DNA of 64,000 bases from Haloferax massiliensis (GTDB taxonomy: Archaea; Halobacteriota; Halobacteria; Halobacteriales; Haloferacaceae), in assembly GCF_001368915.1 (NCBI RefSeq), contig NZ_CSTE01000005.1:140241-204240 (forward strand), written 5' to 3'. This document shows, piece after piece, positions 24,530-32,486 of the stretch; within the stretch, counting starts at the first letter, position 1; the number at the start of each line of letters is the position of its first letter. Made by a program: the position numbers and the translations under genes. The notes below the pieces were generated by a model that worked only from the letters and a program-made list of their open reading frames with translations, did no database searches and was not told where the DNA came from.

Positions 24530-26268
24530 GTGTCGTGGCCAGCATCTCATAGTGGCTTCGACTTGTAAGTCACAACGTACTGTCTTTCGACGAATCGCCC
24601 AACAGCCGTACGTTGAGTGGCCAGTCTATGACTCGACACCGTTGTACGATCGAACTTCGCTCGCCGGGTTAGAATTGGACGTTCGAGTCGTCTCGAAGAC
24701 GTGGTTCGAACACAAAGATCACGACTCAATTGAGCAGTTCGTCTGTTCACTCCCGCTAGCCTACTTCCGATTCAACGCTCAAGATCGCTACGCAGCGTCG
24801 ACTTGCCACGAGATGAACACGCTCTTTCGCGTCTTCATCCTGAAAGAAATCCACGGGTGGAAGCACGAAACAGCGCTGATCGAGTATCTCGGGTGTCGTC
24901 CAGCGCTCTGCAAGCAGTTGGGCTTGGAAAGTGTCCCGGACCAGTCTACGCTGTGGCGCAGTTGGCACAACCGGTTCACTGCCGAGCTTCGCAGTTCAGT
25001 CGAGACAGCTGCGCGGACGATTCTGATCAAAGCCCAGAACGCAGGTGTTGCAGTCCCGCGCGAACCAGAACGGCACCTCCCATCTCACGGTGACGAAGAG
25101 GACGAATCAGATCCGGACGAGCAAGCCGTCCTTGACGAAGCGGCAACGGTTACGGACCACGTCAGTCACGTCATCTTCCCGGCCTTCTCATTGAATCGTG
25201 GCGACAGCTGTGAGATTCACGAGAACGCCTACTGGGACCTGCAGACGTATCTCGGACTTCGTGAGCGCCTCGCGGCCAACGAGGGCGCTCGTAGCTTCAC
25301 CTACGAGTCAACTCGTGAGCGGTAGGGCACGCCCATCGCGAGCAAGTTCGTGACCTCTCAATTGCGGAGATCCGAGAGATGTACCGACAGGCCATCGGAA
25401 GACTTCTGAACGAAGTTTCGGAGACAGAGCAGTTCTTCCGAGCTGGGATTGTTGCAATCGACATTACCGAAGCTGATCCCTTCACTGGTGATAGGACTGG
25501 GCACGAAGACGAGATCATCGGCACGAAGGAGTAGACCGACGAGTATGCCTACCAGTGGGCGACGGTCCAGTTGGTCGGCAATGCCGTCCCTATCGTGCTG
25601 GACGCGCGCCCCGTCCGAAAGGGGGAGACTCGACTAGAAATCGTCGAGGACTTGCTCGATTCAGCTGAGGACCTCGTTCACGTCGATAACGTGCTGATGG
25701 ACCGGGAATTTGATAGCCAGCACGTTCTGGAGATGATCAGCCAGCGCGGGCTGTCTTACGTCGTCCCGAAACGGACGCAGACCAGCGAGAAGGCACAGGC
25801 GAATCGATTGCTCCAACGAGATCGGGATCGATACGAGACCGACCGCGGGCTTCACCTCGGGAGGAACGAATGGCACGAGACGACGCTGATCTACCGACGG
25901 AAAGAGGACTCCGAGCACGACGACCACCGGCAGTACTCGGTGTTCATGACGAATTGTGGGAGTGGGCACCTCACTGAGTACGGGTATCGGTGGGAAATCG
26001 AGAGCGGGTACAGATCGATAAAGCGGTTCATGGCTGCTACCACGTCGAAGAATTTCGGGCTTCGTTTCTTCTACTTCGCGTTCGCGTGCCTGCTGTACTC
26101 GATCTGGCGAGCCGTCGACTTGCTCGTCCAGGTCGCGTTGACCGGTGAGTACGAGCACTCGCCGATGGTGACGGCAGATAACACACTGACGCTGCTGAAG
26201 AAGGAGACCGGAATCGGATAGAGAGACACTCAGTTCTGGGTTAGCGCGCGGTCTGAGTGGCTACACTG
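24530..26268 (+). mobile_element. Decayed IS4-like element related to the one at 17,638
   Basis: The broken transposase gene is followed by a right end which, read inward from 26,268, is CAGTGTAGCCACTCAGAC. It shares AGTGT-x-GCCACTCA with the terminal repeat of the intact element. The left end, near 24,530, has diverged and is only approximate. No target duplication was recognised. Confidence 0.5.
24552..26221 (+). pseudogene. Broken IS4-like DDE transposase
   Basis: Begins at a GTG (24,552; MASTCKSQRTVFRRIAQQPY) and is continuous to a stop at 25,323-25,325. It then continues in another frame (GHAHREQVRDLSIAEIREMY) with the first catalytic D region (AGIVAIDITEADPF), a TAG at 25,532-25,534, and an intact C-terminal part from 25,571. 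That part carries the second D (VLMDREFDSQHVLEM) and the E region (GYRWEIESGYRSIKRFM). One frameshift and one nonsense codon inactivate it. Similarity to the intact transposase at 17,682 is clear in the DREFDS and SIK...FFYF segments but low elsewhere, so it is a different subgroup, not a recent copy. Confidence 0.85.
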
Positions 26269-26672
26269 TTGGATGTCTCGAAAATTCGCCCTTACGATTG
26301 GAAGTGTGACAAGAATGGCCGCTTGGAGAGAGAATTGAGGTAGTTTCCGCTGACCCAATCGGCAAAATACACGCATTACAGCCCTGCTATACCCGTTGTA
26401 GTCTCAACTTCCAACACACGGTACGCCTCCAAGTTTCGGAGGATGAATGTGTTGCGTGCCTTCTCAACAAGGCTATCGGGCTTGAATCAAACCTGGTGAC
26501 GAGTACCTGCATTCCGACTCCGTTTCTCCGGAAACGGTGGGGTGTGTAGTCCAAATACCAACGGTTATGCTGAGAACTGACAACTCGTTTCGCTCCCTAT
26601 AGAGCTGAACTCCAGAACTTCTGACGATATCTGAGGTGGCTTTGCGAGGGGAGTCAAGCGACGAGGAGCCGA
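26269..26672. other. Non-coding stretch before the toxin-antitoxin pair
   Basis: About 400 bases with nothing recognisable. A small hairpin, CCTCC-N6-GGAGG, lies near 26,428-26,443. The minus-strand open frame across part of it is the antisense of the antitoxin gene and is not credible. Confidence 0.4.
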
Positions 26673-26703
26673 CACAGTTTTGATTCTGTGCATACAACGT
26701 ATG
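26673..26703 (+). promoter_or_regulatory. Twin inverted repeats at the antitoxin start, candidate autoregulatory operator
   Basis: CACAG (26,673-26,677) and CTGTG (26,686-26,690) form one inverted repeat. CATAC-AAC-GTATG (26,691-26,703) forms a second that overlaps the first ATG at 26,701. RHH antitoxins usually repress their own operon through such palindromes, so this is a plausible site. Confidence 0.5.
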
Positions 26704-27009
26704 TACATGGGCACGAAGCGGGTCAATTTCCGGCTCCCCGAAGAGTTGGTAACACGCGCCGACATCGCTGCCGAAGTTACTCACAAAAACAGAACGGAGA
26801 TTCTCATTGAAGCACTCCGACAGTATCTCGAAGAGAAAGAGTCTGATGAGAGTTTTCGTGAGGCCGTCGTCGAACTGTATCTGGACAACCACATCGAGTT
26901 CGAGAAACTTGTCGAGATTATCGGGCGGCAAGATGCCGAAGCTGTCCGTGCGTCGAAAGAGGTGCTTGATCGTGGCGAAGAACTCGCAGACAAACTCGCA
27001 GACCTCTAA
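26701..27009 (+). CDS. Ribbon-helix-helix antitoxin (VapB type)
   Basis: A 102-residue protein with alternative ATGs at 26,701 and 26,707 (MGTKRVNFRLPEELV). The first 45 residues form a ribbon-helix-helix DNA-binding domain: strand KRVNFRLP, then helices ELVTRADIAAEV and NRTEILIEALRQYL. The remainder is acidic and helical (VLDRGEELADKLADL), as expected for the toxin-neutralising tail. Its TAA abuts the ATG of the PIN toxin, a classic coupled toxin-antitoxin layout. Confidence 0.8.
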   Translation: MYMGTKRVNFRLPEELVTRADIAAEVTHKNRTEILIEALRQYLEEKESDESFREAVVELYLDNHIEFEKLVEIIGRQDAEAVRASKEVLDRGEELADKLADL

Positions 27010-27510
27010 ATGCTCGTTGTAGACACGAGCGCATTCATCTCTCTTTCAGTCGGCGAAGTGCTTGACGTCTTCGTCACCGAGTTTGACGTCGCCACTACAG
27101 AGACAGTTCTTGAGGAACTACACAGAACTGCTGAGTACAACGACCACCATGGCAAAGCCGCCAATACCGCCCTCGATATGGCCGACGAGTTCACCGTTGT
27201 TGCTGTCGCTAGTGGTGAGTTTGTGACGAGTCGAATCGACGATGGTGAAGCCAGCTGCGTAGCTGCAGTCCGTGAGGTGGATGCAGCGTTCTTGATCACC
27301 GACGACTACAGAGCCCTTCCTGAGCTTCGAAAACTAGTGAGTGCAGAAGTTGCGTTATCTCCGATCGTTCTCCGGGCGCTGGTCAAACGCGCTGCTCTCA
27401 GCGAAGAGGAAGCAAGAGTCGCTTTCGAGACCATGGCAGAAGGACGCGATTGGCTTGGTGCGCCGATCTACCGGTACGCTCGGCAGCTCCTCGACGATAC
27501 CTCAAAGTAG
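27010..27510 (+). CDS. PIN-domain toxin (VapC type)
   Basis: A 166-residue PIN-domain protein. The acidic active-site residues are in place: D5 in VVDTSAF, E in TVLEELHR near 38, the DDGEASCVAAV acidic pair near 77-79, and D in LITDDYRA near 98. PIN toxins are Mg-dependent ribonucleases that cleave tRNA or rRNA. The protein is longer than the usual 130 residues because of a C-terminal helical extension (ALSEEEARVAFETMAEGRD). It starts immediately after the antitoxin stop. Both frames are intact, in contrast to the decayed genes around them, consistent with selection on an addiction module. Confidence 0.82.
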   Translation: MLVVDTSAFISLSVGEVLDVFVTEFDVATTETVLEELHRTAEYNDHHGKAANTALDMADEFTVVAVASGEFVTSRIDDGEASCVAAVREVDAAFLITDDYRALPELRKLVSAEVALSPIVLRALVKRAALSEEEARVAFETMAEGRDWLGAPIYRYARQLLDDTSK

Positions 27511-27550
27511 GGCAGGCTTCCTCAAACTCTACAGAAGAATCAACGCGAGT

Positions 27551-27580
27551 GCCCCGGGGCTTGACCCCGAGGCGGTTCAT
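27551..27580 (+). repeat. IS200/IS605-like right-end hairpin remnant
   Basis: GCCCCGGGG-CTTGA-CCCCGAGGC (27,551-27,573) forms a nine-pair stem with one mismatch, followed by GGTTCAT. This hairpin plus GGTTCA tail resembles the right ends of haloarchaeal tnpB-bearing IS200/IS605 elements, which I recall as GCCTCGGGG...CCCCGAGGCGGTTCAC. No tnpB or tnpA gene remains next to it. Confidence 0.45.
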
Positions 27581-28380
27581 TGCTACAAGAGGATGTACGA
27601 AACTGGCATCTCCGCTGAGTACGTGGGTGCCCTGATAGCGCTTCAGTCGTTCTTCGGCGAGTCGTCGTGGGAAGACCCACTATCGGCGAGGAGGAGTGAG
27701 GCGTCCACCCGCCAACTGCTCTCGGTGCAGTTCGTGTGGCCAGATATCGGCCGGCAACCGGTATTCGAATCCTCGGGGTCGTTCTGAAATGACGAATATG
27801 TGCTAGACCCGCCCCGAGGCCCACTGTCTGCACTTCCATCCAGAGTCCAGCGGTGGGACGAGTCCAGCGATTTCGTCGCCGAAACCGAACTCAGAGGGGC
27901 TTTACTACGGAATCTGACTGGAAGGGTAGGTTAAAATAATCCGGACAGAATTACAAATATAAGTTTGTAAATCCTCGTACGCCCTTCGTAAACGTCACCT
28001 GACAAGTGACGTTCGCCGTGCAATAGTCACCCAGATGGTATTCTCTAATTCAGAACGAACGTTCGACGTGAGGGCGATCAGTACGCGAGTAGCGTCAGTG
28101 ATGCCGGCTATCGGCCTCGTTAACGAACGGTTCGGAGGAGGGACAGTACACACCGGGATTCGCTGTTCTCAGACAAAGAATTCTGTCGATGGCCGTCGGC
28201 TTCGAGCGACCGCCGTGTCCCGTCGGCCGTGGCGATCGGACGCCCATTGTGCATCGGCTCGCATCAAAGCGCCCGAAAGCGGAGCGTTCATGCGTGGTGA
28301 GGCATGTGAGCAGCGTTCGAAGCGTCTGAGTTCGCGCCCCAGGCTATCGAAACGCGAGCAGCACGCAACTACCCCAAGAG
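27581..28380. other. Degenerate 800-base stretch at the right edge of the island
   Basis: No supported gene. Frames are open on both strands with arginine/serine-rich translations that lack domains. An exact inverted repeat lies at 27,951-27,970 (separate entry). The sequence becomes GC-rich again towards 28,400, where host-like genes resume. Confidence 0.4.
27951..27970. promoter_or_regulatory. Perfect inverted repeat enclosing a TATA-like core
   Basis: TTACAAA (27,951-27,957) and TTTGTAA (27,964-27,970) are exact complements around TATAAG. It looks like an operator over a promoter, but no gene starts within 400 bases downstream on the plus strand, so its target may be lost. Confidence 0.4.
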
Positions 28381-28410
28381 TTTACTACAGGCTACTCAGT
28401 TTGGATACTC

Positions 28411-29481
28411 ATGAGAGAATGGATCGATTCATACGAGGAGCGCGACTGGCAGACGACCACCGATGGAAGCGTTCGATACGCGTTAATCGGCCTCGGGTGG
28501 TGGACCGTCGACGTTGCACTCCCCGCCATCGAATCGTCCGAACTCGGGGAGGTAACGACCCTTGTGAGCAGTACGACCGAGAAAGCGCAGCGACTCGCTG
28601 ATGCCAACGGCGTCGACCACGGCATCAGCTACGACGAGTTCCACGAGGGGAAGGCGGAATCGGCGTACGACGCCGTGTACGTCGGAACGCCGAACGCATT
28701 CCACCTCGAATACGTCGAAACCGCGGCATCGCTCGGCAAAGCGATCCTCTGCGAAAAGCCGATGGAATCGACCGTCGAGCGGGCGAGACAGGTCGTCGAA
28801 ACGTGCGACGACGCCGACGTACCCCTGATGGTCGCCTATCGAATGCACACCGACCCCGCAGTCCGTCGGGCCCGTGACCTCATCGAATCGGGGTTCATCG
28901 GCGAACCCGTGTCGGTGTACGGGAACAACACCCAACCGCTGCTAAAGATGATTCCCGACGAGGACCAATGGCGGCTCGACCCGGAGCTGTCGGGCTACGG
29001 AACGTCCGTGATGGACCTCGGAATCTACTCCATCAACACGGCGAGATTCCTCCTCGACCGTGACCCGGTCGCGGTGCAATCGCAGATGAGTTCTCACCAC
29101 GACGCCTTCGAGGACGTCCCCGACGAACGGTCGGGGGCGCTGTTAGTCCTCGAAGACGACGTGAAGATGGTCACCACCGACAGCCAAAACGCCCACGAAG
29201 ACACCCAGCTCAAGATTACGGGAACCGAGGGGCAGATAGACCTGCACCCGGCCTTCCACGGGAAGTGCTCGCTCCATCTCTCGCGTAACGACACCAAAGT
29301 CACCGTCGAACACGAGACGTTCGACGACGAACGCGAGATGAGAGAGGAGTTCGACTACTTCTCAGACCGTATCCTCAGCGATACCCCGGTGTACGCAGAC
29401 GGGAGACACGGGCTCGAAGACATGCGTATCATCTCCGCGATCCACGAGGCGGCCCGGACCAACGAAGTAGTGGAGCTCTGA
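28411..29481 (+). CDS. gfo6: Gfo/Idh/MocA oxidoreductase, Gfo6-like D-xylose dehydrogenase type
   Basis: A 356-residue NAD(P)-dependent dehydrogenase. The Rossmann fold begins at residue 21 (VRYALIGLGWWTVDVALPAIE). The family motif CEKPME near 110 carries the catalytic lysine; MVAYRMHTDPAVRRARDLI and the ELSGYGTSVMDLGIY segment follow. The GWW segment and overall layout match the haloarchaeal NADP-dependent D-xylose 1-dehydrogenase (Gfo6) family, which oxidises xylose to xylonolactone in oxidative pentose degradation. A TATA-like TTTACTAC lies about 30 bases upstream. No other pentose gene is in the window, so this may be a solitary paralogue acting on another sugar. Confidence 0.8.
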   Translation: MREWIDSYEERDWQTTTDGSVRYALIGLGWWTVDVALPAIESSELGEVTTLVSSTTEKAQRLADANGVDHGISYDEFHEGKAESAYDAVYVGTPNAFHLEYVETAASLGKAILCEKPMESTVERARQVVETCDDADVPLMVAYRMHTDPAVRRARDLIESGFIGEPVSVYGNNTQPLLKMIPDEDQWRLDPELSGYGTSVMDLGIYSINTARFLLDRDPVAVQSQMSSHHDAFEDVPDERSGALLVLEDDVKMVTTDSQNAHEDTQLKITGTEGQIDLHPAFHGKCSLHLSRNDTKVTVEHETFDDEREMREEFDYFSDRILSDTPVYADGRHGLEDMRIISAIHEAARTNEVVEL

Positions 29482-29822
29482 GCGGGTAGTCGGTTCGGGT
29501 CTCGAACCCGCTGTTGAGCGCACCCGAGTCAGGGTTGTCGGAGAGGAGATCAATCATAGTAGATGACAATTATACTGATTTAATGCCCCACTGTATCTGT
29601 CTTTTGATATTTATGCCGGAAGGCGAGAGCCGCACAGAAGAATCGGGGCATCGGGTGCGATTGGTCGCGGGATACACTAACGATGGACCGAGCGCCTCAT
29701 CGGCGAGCGACCCGCACCCTTCGGGGAGACGGCCACCCGTCACACACCGTCACCACTACTCGACTCGGCGAGCGCGCTCTCGCGCCCGGACAGACGGCTG
29801 GCTGGGTCCGGCCGGGCGACGC
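29482..29822. other. Convergent gap without a supported gene
   Basis: 340 bases between the 3' ends of the dehydrogenase and the DUF1269 gene. A frame with ATG at 29,611 follows a TATTTAT-like stretch but soon becomes an arginine-rich antisense frame, so it is not called. T-rich runs near 29,600 could serve as a terminator. Confidence 0.35.
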
Positions 29823-30320
29823 TTATCCCGCGATCTCCTCGGCGGCGAACGCCTCACGGAGTCGGTCTTCGTCCTCGGGCGAGAGGTTCGTCTCGATGAT
29901 CTCGAACTCGACGTCCGACAGTTCGGCTTTGATTCGGTCGACCTGTGCGTCGTGGGACAACAGAAACAGCGCGGAGTTACCGGGTTCGACCGTGTTCGCG
30001 ACCTCTTTGATGAACGCGTCATCGATGCCGATGTCGGTGAACTTGCCGCTGAGCGCGCCCGTCACGGCCCCGACCGCCATCCCGAGCCACGGCATCCAGA
30101 AGATGACGCCGATGAGGAGGCCCCAGAACGAACCCCCCAGCGCGCCGACGCCGACGAGGCTCTGGGCCTGTTTGACTTTCACCTGCCCGTTTTCTTTTCG
30201 GACGGCGATGGCGGCGTCCTCTATCGTAATCAGTTCGCGCCGCTGGAGGTGGTACAGCTTCTCCCGCATGTTCTCCGCACCGTCCATCGTATCGAACGCG
30301 AGTACGACCAGTGAACTCAT
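29823..30320 (-). CDS. DUF1269 family membrane-associated protein
   Basis: A 165-residue protein. It starts SSLVVLAFDTMDGAENMREK (ferredoxin-like beta-alpha segment), has a central glycine-rich double hydrophobic stretch (GVGALGGSFWGLLIGVIFWM and GMAVGAVTGALSGKFTDIGI) and ends with a soluble domain (GNSALFLLSHDAQVDRIKAEL). This is the DUF1269 pattern, related to glycine-zipper proteins. Members are stress-associated in bacteria; no biochemical role is settled. It is transcribed alone, convergent with the dehydrogenase. Confidence 0.85.
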   Translation of the reverse strand: MSSLVVLAFDTMDGAENMREKLYHLQRRELITIEDAAIAVRKENGQVKVKQAQSLVGVGALGGSFWGLLIGVIFWMPWLGMAVGAVTGALSGKFTDIGIDDAFIKEVANTVEPGNSALFLLSHDAQVDRIKAELSDVEFEIIETNLSPEDEDRLREAFAAEEIAG

Positions 30321-30527
30321 CTCATCAACTCACCCACACGTAAGCAGGAAACCATAATAAACTGCGTTTACCGAGTCGCTGACTGTCTCAGAGCCAGTAA
30401 TTCGTGGAATACCGAAAAGTCAGTAACGGCCCCTCGAACGAGTTTCGCCCGGCGACGTCGAGAGCGGTCGCCCGTTCGGCCCGCGGCGACCTGCGCCTCT
30501 ATATTCGTCGCCCGCCAATCGTTCGGT

Positions 30528-31031
30528 ATGACCGATCGGGAGTCGTTCACGCACGAGGAGTGGCGGACGCTCGCGCAGACGCCGGTCGAGGTGATGTACG
30601 GCGTCGTCGTCGCCTCGAACGGCGGCCTGTGGCGAGAGCTCAAAACCATTCGTCGAACCCTTCGACACGCCGACGAGTTCGAGCCGGAGACGGAACTCGT
30701 CACGCACCTCGCCGGGTTCGTCCGGGTGAACGCCGGCCGAGTGCGACGCGACGCGGAGACACACGATTTCAACCGCGCGGTGGCGAAGGCCCGCGCGCAC
30801 GACTACTGTCGGGAGGCGGCGACAATCGTCCGAGCGCGAGCGACCGCGGCGGAGCGAGCCGAGTACGGACAGTTCGTGCGCTGGTGTGCCGAACGAGTCG
30901 CAGACGCCGGCGTCGAGGGCGGACTACTGGGATTGGGGGGCCGGCGAATCAGCCCGGCCGAGCGGGCGTTCATCGACGCTATCGGGGAGACGCTCGCAAT
31001 CGCCGACGGGGCACGCGAGACAATCGAGTAA
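30528..31031 (+). CDS. Conserved haloarchaeal helical protein of unknown function
   Basis: A 167-residue soluble, largely helical protein from the ATG at 30,528. It has a moderately hydrophobic helix (VEVMYGVVVASNGGLWREL) and an alanine/arginine-rich middle (FNRAVAKARAHDYCREAATIV). No named domain is recognised. It precedes the DUF389 gene by 54 bases on the same strand, but a separate TATA-like stretch (31,047-31,056) before the latter suggests separate transcription. Confidence 0.6.
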   Translation: MTDRESFTHEEWRTLAQTPVEVMYGVVVASNGGLWRELKTIRRTLRHADEFEPETELVTHLAGFVRVNAGRVRRDAETHDFNRAVAKARAHDYCREAATIVRARATAAERAEYGQFVRWCAERVADAGVEGGLLGLGGRRISPAERAFIDAIGETLAIADGARETIE

Positions 31032-31085
31032 GCCATCCTATCAAAGCACTCATATTTTTTGGTCCCGCGGGACGTTGTACTCCGT

Positions 31086-32486
31086 ATGCGACTCGTTCAG
31101 GTGTTGATACCCCGGGGGAGCCGAGAGAGCGTGCTTGAGTCGCTCGACCGACAGGCCATCGACTACGCCGTCTTCGAGGAGGTCGGCCGCGGCGACTTCG
31201 AGGCGATGGTGCAGTTCCCGGTCCCGCCCAGCGGCGTCGAGACGGTGATGGAAGAACTGACGAACGCGGGCGTCCGAGGCGACAGCTACACTATCGTACT
31301 CCCCACGGAGACGGTCGTCTCGCAGCGCCTCTCGGCTCTGAAAGAGCGCTTTCCCGGACTCCGCATCTCCCGCGAGGAGCTCCACGCGAGGGCCGAAGAC
31401 CTCGCGCCGGCGAACTCGACGTTCTTCAGCTTCCTGATTCTCAGCACGGTCATCGCCGCGACGGGCCTGCTTCTCGACTCCGCGGCGACGATCATCGGGG
31501 CGATGGTCGTCGCCCCGCTGATGGGGCCGGCGGTTTCGGCGTCCGTCGGGGCGATTCTGGCCGACAGGCGCATGGCGACCCGCGGCGTCGTGCTTCAGGT
31601 GACGGGGCTCGCGGCGGCCATCGCGACGGCCGCCGTCCTCGGCGTGATACTCCAGCAGACGATTCTCATTCCGCCGGGCGTCGACATACAGGCGATACCG
31701 CAGGTCGCAGAGCGCACCAGTCCGAACGTCCTGTCGCTGTTCCTCGCGTTGGGGTCGGGTATCGCGGGGGCGATAAGCATCATGCGCGGGTCCGGGTCGA
31801 CGCTCGTCGGCGTCGCCATCGCCGTCGCGCTCGTCCCGCCGGCGGCGACGTCGGGGTTGGGTATCGCGTTCGGGCTTCCCGTGGTCGCCGTCGCGGGCGC
31901 GGTGCTCGTCGTCGTCAACCTCCTCGCCATCAACCTCTCGGCGCTGATTCTGTTCTATCTGTCGGGGTTCAAGCCGCTGGACGCCGACGAGCGGGAGGGA
32001 GTCAGAGCGTCCATCGCCTCTCGAATCGCCGTCATCGGCGTGGCTATCGCGGTTCTCTCGCTCGTCCTCGCCGGCGTGACGTACGCGTCGTTCCAGACCG
32101 CGTCGTTCGAACAGCAGACGCAGACCGAACTCCAGCGACAGTTCGACGAGGCGGACATCGAGGGCGTCGAACTCGTCAGCGTCACGGTCGACTACAGGCC
32201 CGTCGACTACCTCCTCGGGAATCAACCGCGGGTCGACGTGCTCGTGGGGATTCCGCGCGACCTGCAAGCGCCCCCCGACCTCGCACAGCGGTTCGACGAC
32301 CAACTGACCGAGGGGTTGGACCGAGACGTAGTCGTCAGGGTCGGCTTCGTCGAGGCGCAGGTCTCCGACGACGCGGCGACGAGAGCTTCGACCGGCGCGT
32401 TCGCATCCACCAGTCGCCCGCATACATCCGGTAACCGCACTCTCACCGGTACGGCGCTCGTCAGCTCCCCGGGGGCATGGCCGTGA
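31086..32486 (+). CDS. DUF389 (TIGR00341) membrane protein
   Basis: A 466-residue protein from the ATG at 31,086 (MRLVQVLIPRGSRESVLESL). The N-terminal 110 residues form an ACT-like soluble domain. Residues about 117-330 carry the DUF389 membrane core with ATIIGAMVVAPLMGPAVSASVGA, FLALGSGIAGAISI and VGVAIAVALVPPAATSGLG. A soluble C-terminal domain follows (residues about 345-440). The function is unknown; the conserved polar/proline segments in membrane helices suggest transport or sensing. The gene overlaps the following phosphoesterase by 10 bases, so the two are translationally coupled, which links their functions. Confidence 0.85.
   Translation: MRLVQVLIPRGSRESVLESLDRQAIDYAVFEEVGRGDFEAMVQFPVPPSGVETVMEELTNAGVRGDSYTIVLPTETVVSQRLSALKERFPGLRISREELHARAEDLAPANSTFFSFLILSTVIAATGLLLDSAATIIGAMVVAPLMGPAVSASVGAILADRRMATRGVVLQVTGLAAAIATAAVLGVILQQTILIPPGVDIQAIPQVAERTSPNVLSLFLALGSGIAGAISIMRGSGSTLVGVAIAVALVPPAATSGLGIAFGLPVVAVAGAVLVVVNLLAINLSALILFYLSGFKPLDADEREGVRASIASRIAVIGVAIAVLSLVLAGVTYASFQTASFEQQTQTELQRQFDEADIEGVELVSVTVDYRPVDYLLGNQPRVDVLVGIPRDLQAPPDLAQRFDDQLTEGLDRDVVVRVGFVEAQVSDDAATRASTGAFASTSRPHTSGNRTLTGTALVSSPGAWP

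Noticed and set aside
26473..26931. A 152-codon minus-strand frame over the antitoxin gene
   Set aside because: Antisense of the RHH antitoxin and its promoter, with no domain of its own.
27740..27790. A tRNA T-loop-like TTCGAATCC
   Set aside because: The flanking 5-base stems do not pair, no CCA or acceptor stem follows, and no anticodon arm is found upstream.
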